Shown: piece by piece, positions 23,296 to 30,899 of the stretch | How the letters are laid out: each line of letters begins with the position of its first letter | How positions within the stretch are numbered: the stretch's first letter is position 1 | NCBI GenBank assembly: GCA_023436305.1 | Contig: JAEZJQ010000080.1 | Location: 1-44,481, forward strand | DNA from: Bacillota bacterium | GTDB lineage: Bacteria > Bacillota > UBA4882 > UBA8346 | DNA: 44,481 nucleotides | Direction of reading: 5' to 3' | Notes under the pieces: model-generated | Database searches by the model: none | Told to the model about the DNA's origin: nothing | What the model saw: the letters and a program-made list of their open reading frames with translations, nothing else | Program-made: the position numbers and the translations under genes

Positions 23296-24180
23296 TTGTT
23301 CCAACTATTTGTAAATCGCGTAGTATTGAAGATTGCCCTAATACTTCTCCTGGCCACTTGGGTAATATATGGTACCTCGCGTCCGCGTGAACAGGAGTGG
23401 AAAGTGGAGTATTTTTTAAATTCCGCCATGGCGCCGTTGGAAAGCAGTTTTAATTACTTGGGCAGAGTGGCCGGCGACAGCATTCAAACGATTGCTACAT
23501 TAGCCCAATTGAAGTCCGAGAATGATCGCTTAAAACTCCAGATTAGCGATTTAAAAGTTCGCCAAATCGAGTTGGATACTTTAAAAGCTGAGAATCAACG
23601 GTTACGAAACGCTCAACAATTTATGGCCAAACAAGCCAATGAGTTAATCAGCGCTGAAATTATCGCCGTCAATCCGAGCAACTGGAATTGCGCCGTAATT
23701 ATTAACAAAGGTGCGAATAACGGAATTAAGAAAGGTATGGCGGTGATTTCTCCGGATGGAGTGGTGGGCCGGATTGGTGAAGTTCGGGGAAATACTGCGG
23801 AAGTTATTATAATAACCGATTCCCGTCAAGGGAATTATATCGGTGGGATTGTTAAACGTACCCGGGATATGGTGCTTATTACCGGTGGGGATCACCGGGG
23901 TGAGTGTACGGTTCAGCCCGCAGTGGATAATTATTTTTCCAATCTAAAAAAGAACGATCTGGTGGTTACCGCTGAAACCAGTGAGGTTTTTCCCAGCGGA
24001 CTTCCCATCGGCAGGGTTGTTTTTTTTGGTCGGCGCATTAACAATATGGTTACCAAAGCCTATCTTAAACCAGCGGTCAACTTAGGAAAGTTAGAAATGG
24101 TTTATATAATTAAGACGAAGAAAGAGTATTCACCAGCCAAACCTCCCGGAGGTCCGACAAATGCGCCTGCTAATCCTTAG
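23296..24180 (+). CDS. mreC: Rod shape-determining protein MreC
   Basis: 294 residues: one N-terminal membrane helix (about 8-24), a coiled coil (about 68-115, LKSENDRLKLQISDLK and ENQRLRN), then the beta-rich domain VNPSNWNCAVIINKGANNGI ... GRIGEVRGNTAEVIIITDSR. MreC dimerises outside the membrane and links MreB to the wall synthases. The C-terminal 20 residues are proline-rich. The TTG at 23296 lies 7 bases after GAAGGTGA. Its 3' end overlaps mreD by 20 bases, and the mreD ribosome site GGAGGT lies inside mreC. Confidence 0.95.
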   Translation: MFQLFVNRVVLKIALILLLATWVIYGTSRPREQEWKVEYFLNSAMAPLESSFNYLGRVAGDSIQTIATLAQLKSENDRLKLQISDLKVRQIELDTLKAENQRLRNAQQFMAKQANELISAEIIAVNPSNWNCAVIINKGANNGIKKGMAVISPDGVVGRIGEVRGNTAEVIIITDSRQGNYIGGIVKRTRDMVLITGGDHRGECTVQPAVDNYFSNLKKNDLVVTAETSEVFPSGLPIGRVVFFGRRINNMVTKAYLKPAVNLGKLEMVYIIKTKKEYSPAKPPGGPTNAPANP

Positions 24181-24652
24181 TATCTGGGTGATCCTGGGAG
24201 TTGTCATTCAAACAACATGGTTGGCTGCACTCCATTTACCAGTTCTTCCGGATTTAGTATTAATTATGACCATATCTTACGGATTGTTGCGAGGCCCCCA
24301 ATGTGGGTTGAATTTTGGAATCGGGGCCGGTTTTTTTGTCGATCTGTTATCGGGAAACATCATTGGAATCCAGGCGCTCTCAAAAATGATCGCCGGTTTT
24401 GCCTCCGGATTTATGGAAAAGAATATTTTTAAAGATAGTCTGTTGGTTCCGGCGATTACGGTATTTGTCGGGACAATCGTCTGTGAATTGTTTAATATCG
24501 TTATGTTAACGGCTTTCAAAGCGAACTATGTCATTTGGTATAACCTGTTGGTTTCCATTTTACTTATGGCTGTTATTAATGCGATACTAGCGCCGCTGAT
24601 ATATCGGTTTATGCTCAAATTGGAACGTTTTCTGGCCGAAAGAGCGAAATAA
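24161..24652 (+). CDS. mreD: Rod shape-determining protein MreD
   Basis: 163-residue membrane protein with about five helices; the N-terminal part LDLVLIMTISYGLLRGP-like segment (PDLVLIMTISYGLL) and GIGAGFFVDLLSGNIIG match MreD. It is an S-component-like membrane partner of MreC in the Rod complex. ATG at 24161 with GGAGGT upstream within mreC, so translation is coupled. A gap of 234 bases with a GCGATA-rich tract separates it from mrdA. Confidence 0.92.
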   Translation: MRLLILSIWVILGVVIQTTWLAALHLPVLPDLVLIMTISYGLLRGPQCGLNFGIGAGFFVDLLSGNIIGIQALSKMIAGFASGFMEKNIFKDSLLVPAITVFVGTIVCELFNIVMLTAFKANYVIWYNLLVSILLMAVINAILAPLIYRFMLKLERFLAERAK

Positions 24653-24886
24653 TCCAATATCGAAAATAATTTGGTAACGGTGCATACGTTAATGTTTGTA
24701 AATAATCTAGGAGTACAGATTAGGGTTTTATAAAACTTTCGTATCATTGCTTGATATAAATACATCAATAAAAAATGAAAATAGGCCGGATACTTTGCCA
24801 GAAACAATAAGCGATAGCGTAGCGGGCGATATCGCGCGCGCACGGCCGGATTCAGACCTTATTTTCTTCCCGGGGAGATTAAAGAA

Positions 24887-26935
24887 TTGGAACGAAAGTT
24901 TAAGTTTTTAGCAGGTATGGTGATGGTCATCTTTGGATTGTTGCTGGTTCGGTTATGGTATCTCCAGATAATGGAGGGGGCCACGAACATGGTGAAATCC
25001 AAGGAGATTCAAACCAGAACAATTAAAATCAATGCTCCTCGTGGTATCTTCTATGACCGCCATGGGCGTATTTTAGCTTCCAGCCGTATCTCGCACAATG
25101 TCTCCGTGGTACCGGACGATATTATGAAAAGGCCAGAAGTATTGTCGTTACTTTGTAAAATTTTAAATGTTCCTGAAGAAACAATCAAGGAAAAGTTAAA
25201 ACCCAATCCGCTCCGTCCCCGGAATCGTTATCAATATATACCGATTGCCCGGGATGTGGATCCGGTGACCATGATCAAATTGTTGGAGACGAAGCTGGAT
25301 TTACCGGGGGTCGAAGTTGATGAAGTCCCGGTACGATCATACCCGTACAGCGAGTTGGCCTGCCACCTTTTTGGTTATATCAGGGAAATTAATGATCAGG
25401 AATTGAATCAAAATAAAGGTAAGTACCGGCTTGGCGATTTAATTGGGAAAAGCGGATTGGAAAGGACTTATGAAGAATATCTGCGCGGTGAAGACGGCGG
25501 CAAGGACTTTGAAGTCGATATTTACGGACGTCCTTCTTTGCTTAGAAACCGGGAACCCAAACCCGGCAATAATTTAAAATTAACCATCGATCAGAAAGTT
25601 CAAGCGGCGGCAGAAAAAGCGTTAAAAGAGCAGCTTGTTAATTTACAACAAAATTCAAGATGGCGTAATGCCAAATCAGGAGCTGTAATCGCCCTCGATC
25701 CCCGCAATGGAGATATTCTGGCCATGGTCAGCGAACCTGGGTTTGATCCCAATATTTTTATCGGGATTATTTCTCCGGAAATGGCTCAGAAACTTTATAA
25801 AAATAAATTGAATCCGACCTTAAACCGGGTCACTCAAGGAGAATTCGCCCCGGGATCTACTTTTAAACCGATCACCGTTTATTCCGCCTTGATGGAGAAC
25901 AAAGTTTCTTTAGATGACCGTTTTTACTGTAATGGTTATGATGCGGTGTGGGGTAAAAAACTGCCTTGTTGGGTGGCCAAGTCGGCCAATGGCCCTCGTG
26001 AACACGGGAGGGAGACTGTGGTTGACGGATTAAAGAACTCATGTAACGCGGTGATGGGCGAGTTGAGCCGCAGGGTCGGGGTAGAGAGTCTTGCCAAGTT
26101 CGCCCGGGTTTTCGGACTGGGGCGGCCTACCGGCCTTAATCTGTATCCAACGGAAAGTTCAGGCCTGGTCCCCGATCAGGAGTGGAAGGAACAAAATAAA
26201 AAAGAACCTTGGTATCCAGTGGAGAGTGGCCAGTTTGCCATTGGCCAAAATGCGCTGACTGTAACTCCGCTCCAATTGGCTCAAGTCTATGCAGCTATCG
26301 CAACCAATGGTAAAATTTACAAACCTCGTTTGGTTTCCCAAATTACCAGCCCTTCGGGGCAATTAATCGCCGGTTATAAACCGCAATTAATTGCGGATTT
26401 GCATATCCCTGTAAAGGTAAAAGGAATTATCCAGCAAGGGCTACAAGAGGTGGTTGATGTTGGGGGAACTGCCGCAGGCTCTTTTATTGGATTTCCGCTA
26501 AAAGAAATACCTGTCGCCGGTAAAACGGGTACTGCCCAACGACCGCCTTACGATGATAATGGAATATTCGCTTGTTACGCCCCGGCTGACAAACCGGAGA
26601 TCGTTATCATTGTTCTGGTGGAACAAGGTGGGGGCGGTAGTAGCGCAGCCGCTCCAATCGGCCGCAAAATTTTGGACGCTTATTTTGAAGCCAAAATTAA
26701 CAAAATTAAAGGCGTCAGTGAGACTTCCAAACAATCCAAACCCCAGCCAACGGGAGTTTCCAATCAACAAAGTCAAGGATCGGGGTTGAATGCCACCGGA
26801 ACGAATCATCCAACGAATCAGCCGGCATCCGTCAAATCGACACCCGTTCCGAATCTTAATCATACACCGGTACCCGTGAATCCGGAATCCGCTCCGAATT
26901 CCAATAATGAACAGCCGGTACCACCCGGCCAGTAA
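24887..26935 (+). CDS. mrdA: Penicillin-binding protein 2
   Basis: 682-residue class B transpeptidase that crosslinks lateral-wall peptidoglycan with RodA. One N-terminal membrane helix (about 5-24) is followed by the dimerisation domain (RTIKINAPRGIFYDRHGR and following) and the transpeptidase domain with SxxK at Ser324 (GSTFKP), SxN at Ser385 (NSCNAV) and KTG at Lys546 (GKTGTAQ). The last 75 residues or so (from about 608) are a low-complexity Pro/Asn/Gln/Ser tail not found in typical PBP2, probably a disordered extracellular extension. Start TTG at 24887 after GGGGAGATT. It ends with a terminator, so minCDE is a separate unit. Confidence 0.95.
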   Translation: MERKFKFLAGMVMVIFGLLLVRLWYLQIMEGATNMVKSKEIQTRTIKINAPRGIFYDRHGRILASSRISHNVSVVPDDIMKRPEVLSLLCKILNVPEETIKEKLKPNPLRPRNRYQYIPIARDVDPVTMIKLLETKLDLPGVEVDEVPVRSYPYSELACHLFGYIREINDQELNQNKGKYRLGDLIGKSGLERTYEEYLRGEDGGKDFEVDIYGRPSLLRNREPKPGNNLKLTIDQKVQAAAEKALKEQLVNLQQNSRWRNAKSGAVIALDPRNGDILAMVSEPGFDPNIFIGIISPEMAQKLYKNKLNPTLNRVTQGEFAPGSTFKPITVYSALMENKVSLDDRFYCNGYDAVWGKKLPCWVAKSANGPREHGRETVVDGLKNSCNAVMGELSRRVGVESLAKFARVFGLGRPTGLNLYPTESSGLVPDQEWKEQNKKEPWYPVESGQFAIGQNALTVTPLQLAQVYAAIATNGKIYKPRLVSQITSPSGQLIAGYKPQLIADLHIPVKVKGIIQQGLQEVVDVGGTAAGSFIGFPLKEIPVAGKTGTAQRPPYDDNGIFACYAPADKPEIVIIVLVEQGGGGSSAAAPIGRKILDAYFEAKINKIKGVSETSKQSKPQPTGVSNQQSQGSGLNATGTNHPTNQPASVKSTPVPNLNHTPVPVNPESAPNSNNEQPVPPGQ

Positions 26936-26985
26936 CAAATCACACCGATTGTAAATTGCTGAATACATGGGAGTTCTTTTATAAA

Positions 26986-27014
26986 GTTCCTCCAGTTTGG
27001 GGAGGATTTTTTTT
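26986..27014 (+). terminator. Terminator after mrdA
   Basis: TCCTCC (26988-26993) pairs with GGAGGA (27001-27006) and is followed by eight T. Confidence 0.8.
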
Positions 27015-27065
27015 CGGAATAACGAATCAATAAGAAATAAATGATGTCGGGGAGATTTAAATATC

Positions 27066-27743
27066 GTGCCTTCAAAAACGGAAATTGTCAAAAGTATCGC
27101 CAATAATCCGGAAAATGTAGTTTTTAAAGGATATAAGGCGGGTTTAACTCTAATTATCCCTGAACAGGGCCCTTTTGATAAGTATCTACAAGACCTAAAA
27201 AACAATTTGGAACAATCCCAGGATTTTTTTAGGGACGCCAAAGTATTTTTAAAAATTGGAAAACGGATTTTGCATGATAATGAACGGACTGAACTGGTCC
27301 ACTTGATTGAACAATACGGATTGAATCTCCAGGGATTTCAAACCGATGATGCTCCACCCGTTAAAATAAACAACAGGAAACCGGTACCACTCGCTGAAAA
27401 AGATCCTTTTGTGTCCACGATTACCGTGAAAAAAACGGTTCGTTCCGGTCAGAGAGTCGTTTTTGACGGGAATTTGGTGATCATCGGGGATGTCAATCCG
27501 GGGGCCGAATTGGTAGCCACCGGGGATATCATTGTTTTGGGAAAGCTACGGGGAATTGCTCATGCCGGAGCCCAGGGAGATACTTTGGCGCAAATTATTG
27601 CTTTTCAATTACAACCGGTCCAGATTTGGATTGCCGGTGTAATTACCCGGGCGCCGGAATCGGAATCCCAGACCGGTCATCATGGCCCCGAAGTCGCCAG
27701 AATCAAGGATGGAATGATTATTGTTGAGAAGTTTAACGAGTAA
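27066..27743 (+). CDS. minC: Septum site-determining protein MinC
   Basis: 225-residue FtsZ polymerisation inhibitor. The N-terminal domain (1-105) blocks FtsZ and is poorly conserved, as expected; a short linker follows, and the C-terminal beta-helix domain is clear: KTVRSGQRVVFDGNLVIIGD, VNPGAELVATGDIIVLGKLRG and AGAQGDTLAQIIAF, the dimerisation and MinD contact surface. Start GTG at 27066, 10 bases after GGGGAGA. It is followed after 29 bases by minD. The frame on the opposite strand at the mrdA-minC junction (26498-27241) is a shadow. Confidence 0.93.
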   Translation: MPSKTEIVKSIANNPENVVFKGYKAGLTLIIPEQGPFDKYLQDLKNNLEQSQDFFRDAKVFLKIGKRILHDNERTELVHLIEQYGLNLQGFQTDDAPPVKINNRKPVPLAEKDPFVSTITVKKTVRSGQRVVFDGNLVIIGDVNPGAELVATGDIIVLGKLRGIAHAGAQGDTLAQIIAFQLQPVQIWIAGVITRAPESESQTGHHGPEVARIKDGMIIVEKFNE

Positions 27744-27772
27744 ATGAAGTTATGCAACTAGGGGGTAATTTA

Positions 27773-28567
27773 ATGGCTTGTAAGGTAATCGTAATCACTT
27801 CCGGTAAAGGCGGGGTTGGAAAAACCACCACCTGTGCCAATATCGGTACCGGACTCGCGATGCGGGGACGAAAAACGGTTTTAATTGACGCGGATGTTGG
27901 GTTGCGTAACTTGGATGTAGTGATGGGACTCGAAAATCGAATCGTCTTCGACTTGGTTAATGTGGTCGAGAAAACATGTAAAATCCGCCAGGCGTTAATC
28001 AAAGACAAGCGTTTTGAAAACTTATTTTTATTACCGGCTGCTCAAACCAAGGAAAAAGATGCGGTAAAGCCGGAGCAAATGGTGGAATTATGTAACGAAT
28101 TGCGCAAGGATTTTGATTATGTTTTAATTGATTGTCCGGCCGGGATCGAACAAGGTTTTAAAAACGCCATAGCTGGGGCTGATGAGGCAATCATTGTAAC
28201 TACCCCCGATGTTTCAGCGGTTCGGGATGCGGATCGGATTATCGGTTTATTACAATCCCGGGAAATTCAACAACCCCGTTTGATTGTCAACCGGGTTCGC
28301 CCGGAAATGGTCCGGAAAGGTGACATGATGGATGTGAATGATGTCAATGACATTCTGGCCATTAGTTTGATTGGGATTATCCCTGATGATGAAACAATTA
28401 TCATCTCTACCAATAAAGGAGAACCGGCGGTTATGGACTTGAACTCCAGAGCGGGCGAGGCTTTTCGCAATATTGTCGCCCGTGTCGAAGGTGAGGAAGT
28501 TCCATTTTTGCCACTGGATTACGATCTGGGAATCGTGGAAAAGATCAAACGGTTTATTAAAATATAA
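27773..28567 (+). CDS. minD: Septum site-determining ATPase MinD
   Basis: 264-residue ParA/MinD ATPase. The deviant Walker A motif is GKGGVGKTTT (about residues 11-20), switch regions DADVGLRNLDVVMG and LIDCPAGIEQGF follow, and the last residues IVEKIKRFIKI form the amphipathic membrane-targeting helix. MinD recruits MinC to the membrane and is displaced by MinE. The ATG at 27773 (MACKVIVITSGKGG) is preferred to an in-frame ATG at 27752 because TAGGGGGT lies between them at the right distance. Confidence 0.96.
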   Translation: MACKVIVITSGKGGVGKTTTCANIGTGLAMRGRKTVLIDADVGLRNLDVVMGLENRIVFDLVNVVEKTCKIRQALIKDKRFENLFLLPAAQTKEKDAVKPEQMVELCNELRKDFDYVLIDCPAGIEQGFKNAIAGADEAIIVTTPDVSAVRDADRIIGLLQSREIQQPRLIVNRVRPEMVRKGDMMDVNDVNDILAISLIGIIPDDETIIISTNKGEPAVMDLNSRAGEAFRNIVARVEGEEVPFLPLDYDLGIVEKIKRFIKI

Positions 28568-28579
28568 TTACTTTGCCGA

Positions 28580-28717
28580 AAGTCAAAAGTCAAATTAAAA
28601 TGAAATTGCCTAAAACTAAAGGTTTAAAGTGCTGTTGAGCAACAATTTACATGAGACTGATTATCAATGACATTTGACATTGGATTTTCCATTTTAATTT
28701 TCAATGACTTTTGACAT
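28580..28717. repeat. Long imperfect inverted repeat between minD and minE
   Basis: Left arm AGTCAAAAGTCAAATTAAAA (28580-28599 and on) and right arm CATTTTAATTTTCAATGACT with TTTTGACATT (28690-28717) are complementary with one short insertion. It interrupts minD and minE, which are usually adjacent. Related to 2143-2271 and 12109-12198. Confidence 0.6.
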
Positions 28718-28761
28718 TCGACTGAAAGTAACTGTCAGGATACAATTAAGGAGGTCTATGT

Positions 28762-29016
28762 ATGGACCTGATTGGAAAATTCTTTAAGGACGATACGACC
28801 AGTAAAAATATTGCCGTTGAACGGTTGCGGTTAGTATTGGTCCATGACCGGGCCAATATCTCACCAGGTTTGATGGAAGCCTTAAAGGAAGATTTAATTG
28901 CGGTAATTTCCAAGTATATGGATATTGATGAAGAAGCCATGGAAATTAATTTAAATTCAGGAGAACTTTCAGCCGCCTTGGTCGCCAGTATACCTGTAAA
29001 AAGAATCCGGAGGTAA
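28762..29016 (+). CDS. minE: Cell division topological specificity factor MinE
   Basis: 84 residues, the usual MinE length. The N-terminal membrane-binding and anti-MinCD segment (MDLIGKFFKDD, then AVERLRLVLVHDRANISPG) is followed by the dimerisation domain with DLIAVISKYMDIDEEAMEIN. MinE drives pole-to-pole MinCD oscillation. Presence of MinE in a Firmicute separates this lineage from bacilli that use DivIVA/MinJ. AAGGAGG lies before the ATG at 28762. A terminator follows. Confidence 0.95.
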   Translation: MDLIGKFFKDDTTSKNIAVERLRLVLVHDRANISPGLMEALKEDLIAVISKYMDIDEEAMEINLNSGELSAALVASIPVKRIRR

Positions 29017-29021
29017 TCTCT

Positions 29022-29044
29022 ACGGCGCAGCGCCGTTTTATTTT
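29022..29044 (+). terminator. Terminator after minE
   Basis: ACGGCG-CAG-CGCCGT stem (29022-29036) followed by TTTATTTT. Confidence 0.7.
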
Positions 29045-29113
29045 ACTTGTGAAAACGAAAAACACCGGGGTTTTTTGCATCGTTTTTAAGAAGATTAGGG
29101 TGGAGGGGTTATT

Positions 29114-30238
29114 TTGGATCGCCGTATCTTGAAATACTTAGATTTCACCATCATCGGAGTGGTTGTGGCGTTAATATGCATCGGATTATTGATGGTTTAC
29201 AGTACCACTCGGGATAATACGGCGCTGACCCAAGGCAATCAGTTCAGGCTGGTTGAACGGCAGTTGATGGCGGTTATTATTGGTGCTGTTATCGGATTTC
29301 TTTTATTATTTGCCGATTACCGGATATCCGACCGGATGTCACAGTTATTATATTGCTTAAACTTGGTAATGCTTATTTTGGTGTTGTCTCCATTAGGAAC
29401 GACGAAAAATGGAGCTCAAAGCTGGTTATTTGGTTTTCAGCCATCCGAGTTCTCCAAAATCATTTTAATCATTACGATGGGTAAATACTTGTCGGAAAAA
29501 GAGTCTTTAAATTCCTTTTATAATTTTATCGGTCCGTTCTGTTTTTTGCTCCCACCGTTAATCCTCATTTTACTTCAGCCGGATCTGGGGACGGCGTTGG
29601 TATTTATCTTTTTTTTCTTGACCATGTTATATGTTGCCGGAGCGCCTGGCTGGAAGATATTAACCATTATTGCGGCCGGTGTCTTGATAGTTGTTATTAT
29701 GTTTTTGGCGCATCACTTTTTTGGTACTTCTTTGTTTATTAAAGATTATCAGGTGGCCCGGTTGACTAGTTTTATTAATCCGGAACGCGATCCCAAAGGC
29801 TCTGGCTGGAATGTACGCCAGGCCGTCATAGCAGTGGGTTCCGGACAATTTTTCGGCAAGGGGCTGTTTCGGGGTTCCCAAGGCAGACTGGGTTATTTGC
29901 CGGAAAATTATACGGATTTTATTTTTGCGGTATTGGGGGAGGAAACCGGATTTATCGGTACATTTATCGTTTTATTTCTATACTTTACCTTGGTTTGGCG
30001 TGGTTTTCGAATTGGTTTTCAGGCCAAGGATAAAACCGGGAGTATCATTGCCACGGGGATTGTATCAATGTTTTTATTCCATATTTTAGAAAATGTGGGA
30101 ATGAATATCGGGATTATGCCTATCACCGGAATACCGCTTCCTTTCTTGAGTTTCGGCGGAACCGCCATGATTGCCAACATTGTTGCGATTAGCATTTTAT
30201 CAAATATTTGGGCGCGGCATCAGAAGATTATGTTTTGA
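29114..30238 (+). CDS. rodA: Rod shape-determining peptidoglycan glycosyltransferase RodA
   Basis: 374-residue SEDS-family polymerase with about ten membrane helices; works with PBP2 (mrdA, encoded nearby) in lateral-wall synthesis. Conserved points: LGTTKNGAQSWLFGFQPSEF, LQPDLGTALVF, the large loop with WNVRQAVIAVGSGQFFGKGL and LPENYTDFIFAVLGEE, and GIPLPFLSFGGTAMIAN near the C-terminus. Start TTG at 29114 after GGAGGGG. It completes the mre-min cluster; the minE terminator in front makes it at least partly independent. Confidence 0.95.
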   Translation: MDRRILKYLDFTIIGVVVALICIGLLMVYSTTRDNTALTQGNQFRLVERQLMAVIIGAVIGFLLLFADYRISDRMSQLLYCLNLVMLILVLSPLGTTKNGAQSWLFGFQPSEFSKIILIITMGKYLSEKESLNSFYNFIGPFCFLLPPLILILLQPDLGTALVFIFFFLTMLYVAGAPGWKILTIIAAGVLIVVIMFLAHHFFGTSLFIKDYQVARLTSFINPERDPKGSGWNVRQAVIAVGSGQFFGKGLFRGSQGRLGYLPENYTDFIFAVLGEETGFIGTFIVLFLYFTLVWRGFRIGFQAKDKTGSIIATGIVSMFLFHILENVGMNIGIMPITGIPLPFLSFGGTAMIANIVAISILSNIWARHQKIMF

Positions 30239-30315
30239 CCAGGGTTAATTGAATTTGAGAGGGATTTCACGGGTTAACAATCTGGCTTTTAAAGCTTTTG
30301 GGGAGTGAAGGTAAA

Positions 30316-30741
30316 ATGGATAATCCGCAGTGTGAACAAAGAGCCGGCGGAATTGTATTCCGGCGAGTCAATAGCCGGATCGAATATCTGTTAATTACCA
30401 GCAATTCTAATAAAAACCGGTGGATCTTTCCGGCGGGCCATGTGGAGAACGGTGAAACATATGAGGAAACAGCCCTGCGGGAGGTTGGTGAGGAAGCCGG
30501 TGTTTTTGCCGATATTATATGTAAACTGGGGAATTACCATTACAGTTGGTATCGTGATAACCGGAAAACAATTATCGATACCCATTTATTCTTGATGCAA
30601 TATCTGAAAACTTTTTGCAAGAATCCCGAAGGACGGCAAGTGGATTTTTTTAGTTATGAAGCAATTTTAAATCTTAATCTTTGGGAGGAATCCCGGGATT
30701 TCATGGCGAAAGCGCACAGCTTGGTGAATGAATTACCCTGA
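30316..30741 (+). CDS. Nudix hydrolase
   Basis: 141 residues with a complete Nudix box, GHVENGETYEETALREVGEE followed by AGV (about 38-60): the pattern GX5EX7REVXEEXG is intact, so it is likely active on a nucleoside diphosphate derivative. The N-terminal CEQRAGGIVFRR and the IFPAGHVE stretch resemble the Ap4A/diadenosine-polyphosphate group, but the substrate cannot be fixed. The ATG at 30316 is preferred to a TTG at 30298 since GAAGG lies 4 bases before it. It follows rodA by 77 bases and may share its transcript. Confidence 0.88.
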   Translation: MDNPQCEQRAGGIVFRRVNSRIEYLLITSNSNKNRWIFPAGHVENGETYEETALREVGEEAGVFADIICKLGNYHYSWYRDNRKTIIDTHLFLMQYLKTFCKNPEGRQVDFFSYEAILNLNLWEESRDFMAKAHSLVNELP

Positions 30742-30800
30742 TTTAGGGTTACCCTAAATAGGGTTACCCTAAAATAGAGTTATTTTAATATAGGGTTTAT
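30739..30800 (+). repeat. Tandem TAGGGTTACCCTA palindromes
   Basis: TTTAGGGTTACCCTAAA (30743-30759) is a perfect 17-base palindrome around its central T; it is followed directly by a second TAGGGTTACCCTA unit, and a decayed third (ATAGAGTTATTTTAATATAGGG) follows. The first unit overlaps the end of the Nudix gene region. The hairpins may serve as a terminator, or the sites may bind a protein; see the findings. Confidence 0.65.
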
Positions 30801-30899
30801 TTATTCATTGAATTCTGGAGGTTATTTACAAAAAAGTCCAAAGAGAATCGACTACTCTTATAAAGTTAAACAAAAACTGCGCAAGGAGTCATAAAGGAG

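Noticed and set aside
26498..27241. 247-codon minus-strand frame across mrdA and minC
   Set aside because: It is the antisense shadow of two well-supported genes and reads as Arg/Ser/Leu-rich nonsense.
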